Origin: Bacteroidaceae bacterium
Lineage (GTDB): Bacteria; Bacteroidota; Bacteroidia; Bacteroidales; Bacteroidaceae
Assembly: GCA_016280445.1 (NCBI GenBank)
Contig: JAEEGS010000034.1
Location: 29,505-93,504, forward strand
Direction: 5' to 3'
DNA: 64,000 nt
Both the position numbers and the translations under genes were made by a program. The notes under the pieces were generated by a model. It worked only from the letters and a program-made list of their open reading frames with translations, made no database searches and was not told where the DNA came from. This document shows, piece by piece, positions 1 through 8,391 of this stretch. Within the stretch, counting starts at the first letter, position 1. Every line of letters begins with the position of its first letter.

Positions 1-775
1 TGGTTTCTCCACGACGGTTGAGATAGCCATAGGTGATAATCTGCTCATTTATCCGTGGATCAAGACATTGGTGAGGATGAACAAGTCGTTTACGGTCAAT
101 CGTGGCTTGACTCCCAAAGAGATGCTCAAGTCGTCTATCCACATGAGCCAGTATATGCACTTTGCCATCAACGAGAAAGGGGAGAACATCTGGATTGCCC
201 AACGCGAAGGACGTGCCAAAGACTCTGACGACCGTACCCAAGAGTCTGTGCTGAAAATGCTGAACATGGGTGGCCCGACTGCAGGTAGGACGGTGGCTGA
301 CATCATTGAGAATTTGCGCAACATGAATATCGTTCCGCTGGCCATCTCCTATGAATATGATCCGTGTGACTACCTGAAAGCCAAGGAGTTTCAATGCAAA
401 CGTGACATTCCTGGTTGGAAAAAAGCTAAGCAAGATGACCTTGACAACATGAAGACAGGCATTTGGGGACAAAAAGGGCATGTGCACTATCAGGCGGCAG
501 AATGTATCAACACATGGCTTGACACGCTTGACCCAACGACCATTGAGAAGGCTGACATTTTCCGTCTGGTGGCAGAGCACATCGACCAAGAGATACACAA
601 GAACTATCGCATCTACGACATCAATCGTGATGCGTTGGCTGGACGCACCAACGAGTACATCGAGTCCCGCATCAAGATGGTGGATGTGGAGAACCCCGAT
701 GTTCCGTTCTTGCGAGAAAAGATAACGGCTATGTATGCTAATCCACTTCGTAATTATGAAGCGGCCGTTCAATAG
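1..775 (+). CDS. 1-acyl-sn-glycerol-3-phosphate acyltransferase-like protein, 3' part (5' end outside window)
   Basis: The frame is open from the left edge, so the gene starts outside the window; about 257 residues are visible. The stretch REGRAKDSDDRTQ resembles the EGR block of PlsC-type acyltransferases, which helps bind the glycerol-phosphate acceptor. The family transfers an acyl chain to lysophospholipid at the inner membrane. The catalytic HX4D block would lie upstream and cannot be checked. A methionine at 68 exists, but the reading frame continues upstream of it with protein-like sequence, so it is probably internal. The last 20 bases overlap the start of the next gene in another frame. 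Family assignment is fairly good; exact substrate is inference. Confidence 0.7.
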   Translation, partial: GFSTTVEIAIGDNLLIYPWIKTLVRMNKSFTVNRGLTPKEMLKSSIHMSQYMHFAINEKGENIWIAQREGRAKDSDDRTQESVLKMLNMGGPTAGRTVADIIENLRNMNIVPLAISYEYDPCDYLKAKEFQCKRDIPGWKKAKQDDLDNMKTGIWGQKGHVHYQAAECINTWLDTLDPTTIEKADIFRLVAEHIDQEIHKNYRIYDINRDALAGRTNEYIESRIKMVDVENPDVPFLREKITAMYANPLRNYEAAVQ

Positions 776-1403
776 GCTCTGGAGTTGGCTCTGTGTAGCA
801 TGTTTGTCATTCTGTTTGGCGGCATGTGGTGAAGATGATGAGGAAGATTTCCCTTCCTACATCACCGACTTCATGTTGGTGAGTACGGATGCCAAAGGGT
901 ATATTACTACGGTGACATTGGACAACGGAAGTACATACCACGTTGAAGCACAGAAAAAGATGACGGATTATCCCGATACAACTCTGAGGTGTAGGGCGAA
1001 CTATGTTCTTGAGGAAGGACGTCTCACACTTTATGGAGTGGGTAAGGTTTTTGCACCGAAACCAGTTCCTGCATCTACATTTGTATTGGTGCAGAACGGG
1101 GTGCCCTATTATGGTGAGGAATACATACCTCGCGACCTCATGAAGGTGGTGAGCATGTGGAAGAGTGGTGGATACATCAACATGCATTTAGGCTTGATGA
1201 CAACTGGCAACGGTGTCCATCAGTACGCTTTTTGCGAGGATAGTCCTGGGCATTATTCATTGGTGCATCTGAGACCATACGCTGATGCCGAGTCCTACAC
1301 GGAACAGATATACATGTCAATGCCGATACCCGAAGGGGTGGAAGAACTGACCTTCTCCGTCTATACATATGACGGAATATACACAAGAAGTTTTGACAAT
1401 TGA
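756..1403 (+). CDS. NigD-like lipoprotein
   Basis: This encodes about 215 residues starting at the methionine at 756, which begins a typical signal peptide. A lipobox L-A-A-C ends at Cys24 and is followed by GEDDEED; acidic residues after the lipid cysteine match the surface-export signal of Bacteroidetes lipoproteins. The rest (DFMLVSTDAKGYITTVTLDNG, then a beta-rich C-terminal half) has the look of the NigD-like family, which has an N-terminal OB-like domain and a C-terminal beta-sandwich. NigD was named in a Prevotella bacteriocin locus, but most members have no known role. The gene overlaps the acyltransferase end by 20 bp and is probably translated from the same transcript. Confidence 0.7.
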   Translation: MKRPFNRLWSWLCVACLSFCLAACGEDDEEDFPSYITDFMLVSTDAKGYITTVTLDNGSTYHVEAQKKMTDYPDTTLRCRANYVLEEGRLTLYGVGKVFAPKPVPASTFVLVQNGVPYYGEEYIPRDLMKVVSMWKSGGYINMHLGLMTTGNGVHQYAFCEDSPGHYSLVHLRPYADAESYTEQIYMSMPIPEGVEELTFSVYTYDGIYTRSFDN

Positions 1404-1447
1404 CAGTTATACATAAAGAAACATAAACCAATTAAGCATCATAAAAA

Positions 1448-1720
1448 ATGACAAGAGCAATTATTACAGTGGTGGGTAAAGATACTGTAGGCATCATCGC
1501 AAAGGTGTGCACCTATCTTGCCGACAACCAGATTAACATTCTTGATATCTCGCAGACCATTGTACAGGAGTTTTTCAACATGATGATGATTGTTGACTTA
1601 ACCAAGTCGGTGAAGGCTTTTGATGTGTTGAGTGACGAACTCGCAGAGATTGGCAATAACACGGGGGTTCAAGTGAAATGCCAGTTAGAAGATATATTTG
1701 ATAAAATGCACAGAATCTGA
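1448..1720 (+). CDS. ACT domain protein (UPF0237 family)
   Basis: This 90-residue protein is a single ACT domain, beginning ITVVGKDTVGIIAKVCTYLAD and continuing with the beta strands and helix expected of the fold. ACT domains bind small ligands such as amino acids and usually dimerise. Members of this family are commonly encoded immediately before a UPF0210 protein, as here (15-base gap), which suggests the two work together, with the ACT protein sensing a metabolite. The ligand is unknown. The leader 1404-1447 has no clear TAnnTTTG box, so the promoter may lie further upstream. Confidence 0.85.
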   Translation: MTRAIITVVGKDTVGIIAKVCTYLADNQINILDISQTIVQEFFNMMMIVDLTKSVKAFDVLSDELAEIGNNTGVQVKCQLEDIFDKMHRI

Positions 1721-1735
1721 GAAAGAAACGATAAG

Positions 1736-3100
1736 ATGATAAATCTACAGGAAGTCATAGAGACTAATAAGATGATTGAGCAGGAGAATCTTGATGTCCG
1801 TACCATTACGATGGGCATCAGTCTGCTCGACTGTGCCGACAACGACCTCAAGGTCACGTGTGATAAGATATACAAAAAAATCACCACGTTGGCATGCGAC
1901 TTGGTGAAAACAGGTGAAGACATCTCGAAAGAGTTCGGTATTCCCATTGTCAACAAGCGTATCAGCGTTACTCCCATCTCATTGGTCGGTAGTGCCTGTT
2001 GTCGTACACCTGGCGACTATGTGCAGATAGCCAAGACATTGGACAAGGCGGCCAAAGAAGTGGGCGTGAATTTTCTCGGTGGTTATTCGGCTATTGTGTC
2101 GAAAGGCATGACAAAAAGCGATGAACTGCTTATCCGTAGCATTCCTATGGCATTGGCTTGCACCACCTTTATCTGTTCCAGCATCAATGTCGGTTCCACC
2201 AAGACAGGCATCAACATGGATGCCGTGCGTCTGATGGGTGACATCATCAAGCAGACAGCAGAGGAAACCAAGGAGGTGGACTCATTGGGATGCGCCAAAC
2301 TTGTGGTGCTTTGCAATGCGCCCGACGACAACCCTTTCATGGCTGGTGCTTTTCATGGTGTGAGCGAAGCCGATGCCATCATCAATGTCGGAGTCAGTGG
2401 CCCTGGCGTGGTGAAGTACGCTTTGGAACAGATTCCTGATGCCAACTTCGAACTCCTGTGTGAGACCATCAAACGTACTGCTTTCAAGATTACCCGTGTG
2501 GGTCAGTTGGTGGCTCAGGAGGCAAGCCGTCGTTTGGGCATACCTTTTGGTATCATCGACCTCAGTTTGGCTCCTACACCCGCTGTTGGAGACTCTGTGG
2601 CCGACATATTGAAATGTATTGGTGTGGAACATCCTGGTGCGCCAGGCACTACTGCTGCACTTGCCCTCCTGAACGACCAGGTGAAGAAGGGTGGCGTCAT
2701 GGCCTCTTCCTATGTGGGAGGACTCTCTGGAGCCTTCATTCCTGTGTCCGAAGACCAAGGCATGATAGACGCAGTGGAGGCTGGAGCCCTCACCCTCGAG
2801 AAACTCGAATCCATGACCTGTGTCTGCTCCGTAGGACTTGATATGATAGCCATACCTGGCGATACACCTGCCACCACCATCGCAGGAATTATAGCCGACG
2901 AAAGTGCCATTGGCATGGTCAATCAGAAGACCACCGCTGTGCGCATCATCCCTGTAGTTGGAAAGACCGTAGGTGACACCGTGGAATTTGGTGGACTTTT
3001 GGGTTATGCACCCATCATGCCTGTCAACACCTTCTCTAGTCAGCGATTTGTAGACCGTGGAGGACGTATTCCCGCACCTATTCATAGTTTTAAGAACTGA
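1736..3100 (+). CDS. UPF0210 (DUF711, PFL-like fold) protein
   Basis: The 454-residue product matches the UPF0210 family over its full usual length. Recognisable blocks include [25 protein letters not shown] near the start and the glycine-rich VGVSGPGVV in the middle. The family has a fold related to pyruvate formate-lyase, but it is not known to carry a glycyl radical and its function is not established. It follows the ACT gene with a 15-base gap and precedes the GH2 gene with a 12-base gap, so these genes may be co-transcribed, though a functional link to the glycosidases is not implied by family knowledge. Confidence 0.88.
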   Translation: MINLQEVIETNKMIEQENLDVRTITMGISLLDCADNDLKVTCDKIYKKITTLACDLVKTGEDISKEFGIPIVNKRISVTPISLVGSACCRTPGDYVQIAKTLDKAAKEVGVNFLGGYSAIVSKGMTKSDELLIRSIPMALACTTFICSSINVGSTKTGINMDAVRLMGDIIKQTAEETKEVDSLGCAKLVVLCNAPDDNPFMAGAFHGVSEADAIINVGVSGPGVVKYALEQIPDANFELLCETIKRTAFKITRVGQLVAQEASRRLGIPFGIIDLSLAPTPAVGDSVADILKCIGVEHPGAPGTTAALALLNDQVKKGGVMASSYVGGLSGAFIPVSEDQGMIDAVEAGALTLEKLESMTCVCSVGLDMIAIPGDTPATTIAGIIADESAIGMVNQKTTAVRIIPVVGKTVGDTVEFGGLLGYAPIMPVNTFSSQRFVDRGGRIPAPIHSFKN

Positions 3101-3112
3101 AAAAATACTTGT

Positions 3113-5734
3113 ATGAAGAAGATTACCCTCCTGTTCCTGTTGTTTTTTCCGCTTCTTTGTGTCCATGCACAGCGGAAAACCAGTCTTGATACTGGTTGGA
3201 AATTTCATCGCGGTGCTGTCATCAATGCCGAGCAAGTAGATTTTGACGACACGAAGTGGGTCACTTTCACCGTTCCGCACGACTTTAGCATGGATGCCGT
3301 GATGGATGCACACGACTATCGGCAGAAAACTCCTGCATGGGAAGAAGTTCAGGTGGGGCCATTCTCACGTCTTAGCATAGGCGATTGGGATACAGGACAG
3401 ACGGTAGGTGGTGAAGGTTGGTACCGTAAGACTTTCTCTTTGCCCATTGTGGGTAATACGTCTGTGGATACCTTCCTGTCTCAGACCAACGTGAATCTGC
3501 GCTTTGACGGAATCTACAACCAGTCGGAAGTGTGGGTTAATGGGGTGAAGGCGACATCGAATGTGTATGGATATATGCCTTTCGTCGTGAATATTAACAA
3601 GATTCTCGCCGACAAGGCACATCGGCACGTTGACGAAGAGCGTGAAGTGACCGTTGTGGTGAAGGCCATCAATGAGGGGCTGAACTCTCGCTGGTATGCC
3701 GGTAGTGGTATTTTCCGCCATGTGTGGCTGGAGACCACCAACAAACTGCACCTCGACGAGTGGGATACTTACGTGGATGCTTCTGAATTGATGAATAAGG
3801 GCAAGGAAGCCAGCGTCAAGGTCTTTGCCAAGGTTTTCAATGATGATGTCCAGGCTACGGCTGGGCAGTTCTGTGTTGATGTGCTTGATGAGGAGGGAAC
3901 ACTTGTGGCACATAATGAACAAGACTTTACAGTTTCAGGATTGAATCGCAATGAACTTCAGGCTGGAGAGGTGAGTGTGTCCACGGAACTGGTGGTGAAG
4001 ACACCTCACTTGTGGTCAGTAGAACAGCCTTACCGTTATACGGCGAAGGTTTATCTTACGAAATCGGGTGAAGAAAGAGATGCCTTGTCTATTCGTTTTG
4101 GTATTCGTAGCATCACTTTCTCTGCTGAAGAAGGATTCAAATTGAATGGTCAGGGGATGAAACTTCGTGGTGGTTGTGTACACCATGACAATGGATTGCT
4201 GGGAGCAGCAGGCATCGACCGTGCTGAAATCCGCAAGGTGGAACTGCTGAAAGCGCAAGGTTACAATGCTGTCCGTTGTAGCCACAACCTTCCTACAGAA
4301 GCGTTTCTGGATGCTTGTGATAGCCTTGGCATGTTGGTTATCGACGAAGTGTTTGACCAGTGGGAAGAATCTAAACGCCCCAATGATTACAGCCAATACT
4401 TCAAGCGTGACCATGTGAAGGACATGGCGCTTATGGTGCGTCGAGACCGCAATCATCCCAGCATCATCATGTGGAGCATTGGTAATGAAATAGCCCAACG
4501 TGCCGATATTCCTCGTGGCAAGGAGATAGCGCTCGAACTCAATCTTGCCGCCAACAACGAAGACCACACTCGTCCCACCACATTGGCTGTCAACTCTTTC
4601 TGGGACAGACCGCAATTCAAGTGGGAGAAAGACTCCTATCGTGCTTTCGAGAATGTGGAAGTGGGTGGTTACAATTACGAATGGGGGCATTATGAAGCCG
4701 ACCACGACTCTTTCCCTGACCGCATCATGTATGGTTCTGAATCTTTCCCTAAAGAGATGGCGCAGAACTGGAACATGGTGGAAAAGCATCCATATATTCT
4801 TGGCGATTTCGTATGGACGGCTGTGGATTATCTTGGCGAGGCAGGTTTGGGTCACACTTTCGAGCGTTCAGACAATAAATGGATTCAGTTCCTCTCATGG
4901 CCTTGGTTCAACTCATGGTGTGGCGACATCGACTTGATTGGCGACAAGAAACCACAGAGTTACTACCGCGATGTGCTATGGAGACGCGCATCTATTGCTA
5001 TGGCTGTTCGCCCCTCATTGCCTGATGGTGAACACGAGGATGTGAATGGATGGGGATGGACGGCTGAAGAGAACCATTGGAACTGGCAGGCACAAAACGG
5101 AAAGGGAGCGTATCTTCCGATTGAACTGCGTCCGGAAAACTACCGGACAACGAATGTGGTGGGGAACATTCAGCACAACGTGAATGCTCATCGTTGTGAT
5201 TCCCTTCGTGTCAATGTTTATAGTCGTGAACCTCGTGTACAATTGTTCATCAACGACTCCATCGTGGGCGAGAAAGAAACAGACCCCGAAACTTATACAG
5301 CCACCTTCACTGTGGCTTACGAGCCTGGCTCTCTCAAGGCCATGACCGTTCCGCAAGTGAAGAAGGCCAAGCCCGACACTTTGGAGTTTGTCACGGCTCT
5401 CCCACCTGCACGGATTGTCCTTCATGCCGACCGTGCGAGTATTTCGGCCTCTCACAACGACCTCTCCTATATAAATATAAGTGTGGAAGATGCAGAGGGG
5501 CATCTTTGTCCTACAGCGGAGATACCTCTTGAGATAGCCGTGTCGGGCGATGCGAAAGTGGTGGCAGGAACAGGACACCCCTATGATATGCGTTCCTTCC
5601 GCACGCTTCGTCCCACCACCTTCCGTGGCAAGGCGCTTGCCATTGTACAACCTCAAGACAAGGCAGGTGAAGTTACGCTCCACGTCAAGGCAAAAGGATT
5701 GGAAGAGGCACAGATAACCATAGAAATGAGATAA
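3113..5734 (+). CDS. Secreted GH2 beta-galactosidase-type glycoside hydrolase
   Basis: The 873-residue enzyme has a signal peptide (residues 1-20, ending VHAQ) and then the GH2 order: jelly-roll sugar-binding domain (about 25-210), Ig-like domain (about 215-335), TIM barrel (about 340-640) and C-terminal Ig-like domains. The acid/base glutamate is E459 in SIGNE and the nucleophile is E543 in YGSES. The motif WYRKTF near 103 and NLRFDGIYNQSEVWVNG fit the N-terminal domain. It should remove terminal beta-linked sugars, most likely galactose, in the periplasm. GH2 also contains glucuronidases and mannosidases, so substrate is inference. It sits 47 bases before a GH27 gene, suggesting joint action on galactose-containing glycans. 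Confidence 0.9.
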   Translation: MKKITLLFLLFFPLLCVHAQRKTSLDTGWKFHRGAVINAEQVDFDDTKWVTFTVPHDFSMDAVMDAHDYRQKTPAWEEVQVGPFSRLSIGDWDTGQTVGGEGWYRKTFSLPIVGNTSVDTFLSQTNVNLRFDGIYNQSEVWVNGVKATSNVYGYMPFVVNINKILADKAHRHVDEEREVTVVVKAINEGLNSRWYAGSGIFRHVWLETTNKLHLDEWDTYVDASELMNKGKEASVKVFAKVFNDDVQATAGQFCVDVLDEEGTLVAHNEQDFTVSGLNRNELQAGEVSVSTELVVKTPHLWSVEQPYRYTAKVYLTKSGEERDALSIRFGIRSITFSAEEGFKLNGQGMKLRGGCVHHDNGLLGAAGIDRAEIRKVELLKAQGYNAVRCSHNLPTEAFLDACDSLGMLVIDEVFDQWEESKRPNDYSQYFKRDHVKDMALMVRRDRNHPSIIMWSIGNEIAQRADIPRGKEIALELNLAANNEDHTRPTTLAVNSFWDRPQFKWEKDSYRAFENVEVGGYNYEWGHYEADHDSFPDRIMYGSESFPKEMAQNWNMVEKHPYILGDFVWTAVDYLGEAGLGHTFERSDNKWIQFLSWPWFNSWCGDIDLIGDKKPQSYYRDVLWRRASIAMAVRPSLPDGEHEDVNGWGWTAEENHWNWQAQNGKGAYLPIELRPENYRTTNVVGNIQHNVNAHRCDSLRVNVYSREPRVQLFINDSIVGEKETDPETYTATFTVAYEPGSLKAMTVPQVKKAKPDTLEFVTALPPARIVLHADRASISASHNDLSYINISVEDAEGHLCPTAEIPLEIAVSGDAKVVAGTGHPYDMRSFRTLRPTTFRGKALAIVQPQDKAGEVTLHVKAKGLEEAQITIEMR

Positions 5735-5781
5735 TCTGTTCATCAAGATGAAATTACCTATTATATAAAACCTATTTCGAT

Positions 5782-7572
5782 ATGAAAAGTAAAATAGCAA
5801 CATACCTCATGGCTCTCTGTTCGGCTGTTGGGTATGCTGGAAATGTGGCGGCACAAGAGAATGTAGTGCCCGACAAACCCACCATGGGTTGGAGTTCTTG
5901 GAACACCTATGGTGTTGGTATCAGTGAATCCATCATCAAGAATCAAGCCTTGGCCTTGAAGAACAAGGGTTTGCTGAAAGTGGGATACAACCATGTCAAT
6001 ATTGACGATGGCTACTTTGGAGGGCGTGATGCGGAAACAGGACAGTTACTCATTCATCCCACGCGCTTTCCCCATGGGTTGGAGCCTGTGGTACAATACA
6101 TCCATGAGAAGGGTATGAAGGCTGGCATCTATTCCGATGGTGGCTACAACACCTGTGGTAGTATGTTCAATAATGATGCAACAGGTATTGGTGTTGGACT
6201 TTATGGGCATGATGAACAAGACTGTGACTACTTCTTCAATACACTTGGCTTCGACTTCATCAAAGTGGATTTCTGTGGTGGTTCATACTATCACAATCAA
6301 GACCATCTCGTGCTGGACGAAGAAGAACGCTACACAGCCATTGCTAACGCCATCGCCAAGACGGGACGCACAGATGTTCGTCTGAACATCTGTCGTTGGG
6401 ATTATCCAGGCAATTGGGCACATGACATTGCCACTTCATGGCGTACAACGGGAGACATTACTGACACATGGGAATCCATCAGAAATATTATCCATGATAA
6501 TCTCTATCTCTCTGCTTACTGCTACGATGGTCACTACAACGACATGGATATGCTCGAAGTGGGTCGTCGTTTGACCGCAGAAGAGGACAAGACTCACTTC
6601 GGCATGTGGTGTATCATGTCCAGTCCTTTGCTCATTGGCTGTAATGTTAGTCAACTTTCCGTGACTAGTTCTACGCTCGCTTTGCTGAAGAACACTGAAC
6701 TCATTGCGCTGAACCAAGATGACCTCTGTTTGCAGGCATATGTGGTACAACATGTGGGCGACACTTATGTGTTGGTGAAAGATATCAAGACTCTTTATGG
6801 AACAACCCGTGCGGTGGCACTTTACAACGCTTCTGATGATGAGGTGGAAATGAGTGTTCCATTCACAACCCTTGACCTTGATGGCACTGTACAGGTGCGT
6901 GACCTCTATGCCAAGAAGGAATTGGGTGAGAAAACGGGTGAACTGACAGCCACCGTTCCTGCTCATGGTGCTCGCATCTATCGCCTGACAGCAGAAAAGC
7001 GTCTTGAGCGCAATGTATATGAGGCTGAGACTGCCTATTTAGGCAAATACTCAGAAATCAAGGGCAATGTGGGCAAATATGAGGATAAAGCAGTCTGTTC
7101 AGGTGGAGCATACGCCACATGGTTAGGTAATGATGCAGAGAATGACCTGCAATGGCGTCATGTCTATAGTGAGAATGGTGGTTCCTATACGATGAAACTT
7201 AGTTATGTCTCAGGGGAGAATCGTAACATGATAGTTGCCGTCAACGGAAAAGATGTCAAGACCCTCTCTGCTTGCAACTCTAGAAGTTGGGATAAAGTGA
7301 GCAGCAGAACTGTCACCATCACTCTTCAGCCAGGTGAGAACACCATCCGTCTCTACAACAAATCAGCATGGATGCCTAATGTGGATGGCATGACGCTTCA
7401 GCCTCAAAATGCAGGTACTGGAGAGCGCATCGTGGTGGATGTCACAGCCCCTTACGTACCATCAGCCAACAAGACCGGTAAGGAGAAGTTCTACTCATTG
7501 GATGGCCGTCTTGTCAAGCATCCACGCAAAGGTGGCATCTATATTCACGAAGGCAAGAAAATCCTCTATTGA
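5782..7572 (+). CDS. GH27 alpha-galactosidase with C-terminal CBM-like domain and sorting-like tail
   Basis: The 596-residue protein has a signal peptide (1-25, ending VAAQ) and a GH27 catalytic domain beginning PTMGWSSWNTYG. D163 in KVDFC is the expected nucleophile and D225 in RTTGD the expected acid/base. After a short beta domain, residues about 415-545 (YEAETAYL onward) resemble a family 35-type carbohydrate-binding module. The last 32 residues (KFYSLDGRLVKHPRKGGIYI, then a GKK pair) form a short tail with the pattern found at C-termini of many Prevotella exoenzymes and similar to type IX sorting tails. The family releases alpha-galactose; some relatives release beta-L-arabinopyranose, which cannot be excluded. 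Confidence 0.9.
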   Translation: MKSKIATYLMALCSAVGYAGNVAAQENVVPDKPTMGWSSWNTYGVGISESIIKNQALALKNKGLLKVGYNHVNIDDGYFGGRDAETGQLLIHPTRFPHGLEPVVQYIHEKGMKAGIYSDGGYNTCGSMFNNDATGIGVGLYGHDEQDCDYFFNTLGFDFIKVDFCGGSYYHNQDHLVLDEEERYTAIANAIAKTGRTDVRLNICRWDYPGNWAHDIATSWRTTGDITDTWESIRNIIHDNLYLSAYCYDGHYNDMDMLEVGRRLTAEEDKTHFGMWCIMSSPLLIGCNVSQLSVTSSTLALLKNTELIALNQDDLCLQAYVVQHVGDTYVLVKDIKTLYGTTRAVALYNASDDEVEMSVPFTTLDLDGTVQVRDLYAKKELGEKTGELTATVPAHGARIYRLTAEKRLERNVYEAETAYLGKYSEIKGNVGKYEDKAVCSGGAYATWLGNDAENDLQWRHVYSENGGSYTMKLSYVSGENRNMIVAVNGKDVKTLSACNSRSWDKVSSRTVTITLQPGENTIRLYNKSAWMPNVDGMTLQPQNAGTGERIVVDVTAPYVPSANKTGKEKFYSLDGRLVKHPRKGGIYIHEGKKILY

Positions 7573-7632
7573 GAGAGATTCAGATATCCTTCTCGTCGTG
7601 AAGAAATAGCAAGATGAGGCTCATTTATCCTG

Positions 7633-8308
7633 ATGCATGTAAAAACGGTGGCCATCTATTTGGTCACATGTGCCCATTGCGCCCAATGTCTTGTCGGTTC
7701 AGTATGGACGGACTTCCTAGGTGGAAAAGGATTGGATATTGCCATCGAGATGCCACTGTTCATGCTGATGAGTGGTTGGTTCATTTCACTGGATAAGATG
7801 CGTCAAACTCCACTTTTGACCTATGTGGGTGGACGCTTCAGACGCTTAGTTGTTCCAGCGTCTGTGTTCACATCTTTGTGCCGTGGTTTCTCCTTGGATG
7901 CTTGTGGCTATCGGCCTGTTGGGGTGTGGTCTTGTGTGGGTGAGTGGCCATTTCAACAGTGTGGTGTGGATGAATCTCTGTGGATATGGAGATAATATGT
8001 TCCTTTTTCTGATGGGCGGCGTTGCTGGCACAGTGTCGGTGTGGAGTTTGGCAAAGCTATTGTCTTTGTGGTCGGGTTCGTCATGCCCTTCTTTTGTCGA
8101 CATCATTTCTCGTGGCACAATCTTGATCTTAGGCTTTCACATGTATCTGGTGGAGGGGGTGTGCAACTTGGTGCAACAACGAACGCTGATGGATGGTGTC
8201 TTTGCCATGTGCATTGTGCTGGCTTTTGTTCCAATCATCAGCCTGTGTGAGAGGTTTTTCCCGTTGCTTTTGGGTCAGTCTCGGATAAAAAGAAATCAGA
8301 GAAGTTAG
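7633..8308 (+). pseudogene. Broken acyltransferase-3 family gene
   Basis: The N-terminal part (from 7633) reads GKGLDIAIEMPLFMLMSGWF and RRLVVP, which match the first membrane segments of acyltransferase-3 integral membrane proteins. That frame loses similarity after about 7855. A second frame, offset by one, then runs from 7850 to 8308 and encodes further membrane helices such as MLVAIGLLGCGLVWVSGHF and a C-terminal ILILGFHMYLVEG segment typical of the family's end. Together they give only about 225 codons, whereas intact members are roughly 330-380 residues. A frameshift plus an internal deletion explains this best. The gene is probably non-functional. Confidence 0.75.
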
Positions 8309-8357
8309 AGACGAATATTATGCCGTTGATAAGGTATCGTCTTTAACTTCTCTGACT
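8294..8357. terminator. Long stem-loop between convergent genes, overlapping nonamer repeats
   Basis: Positions 8294-8314 and 8337-8357 form a 21-bp stem with two mismatches around a 22-base loop. It starts just before the pseudogene stop and lies before the GH51 stop on the other strand, so it may terminate both. Its right arm is part of a 9-bp tandem repeat. Confidence 0.5.
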
Positions 8358-8385
8358 TCTTTAACTTCTCTAATTCCTTTTAAAA
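8341..8385. repeat. 9-bp tandem repeat (CTTTAACTT type)
   Basis: Units CTTTAACTT, CTCTGACTT, CTTTAACTT and CTCTAATTC follow each other without gaps, then CTTTTAAAA. The period is nine bases. Similar units occur near 56843, 58287 and 58398. Confidence 0.7.
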
Positions 8386-8391
8386 TAACCG

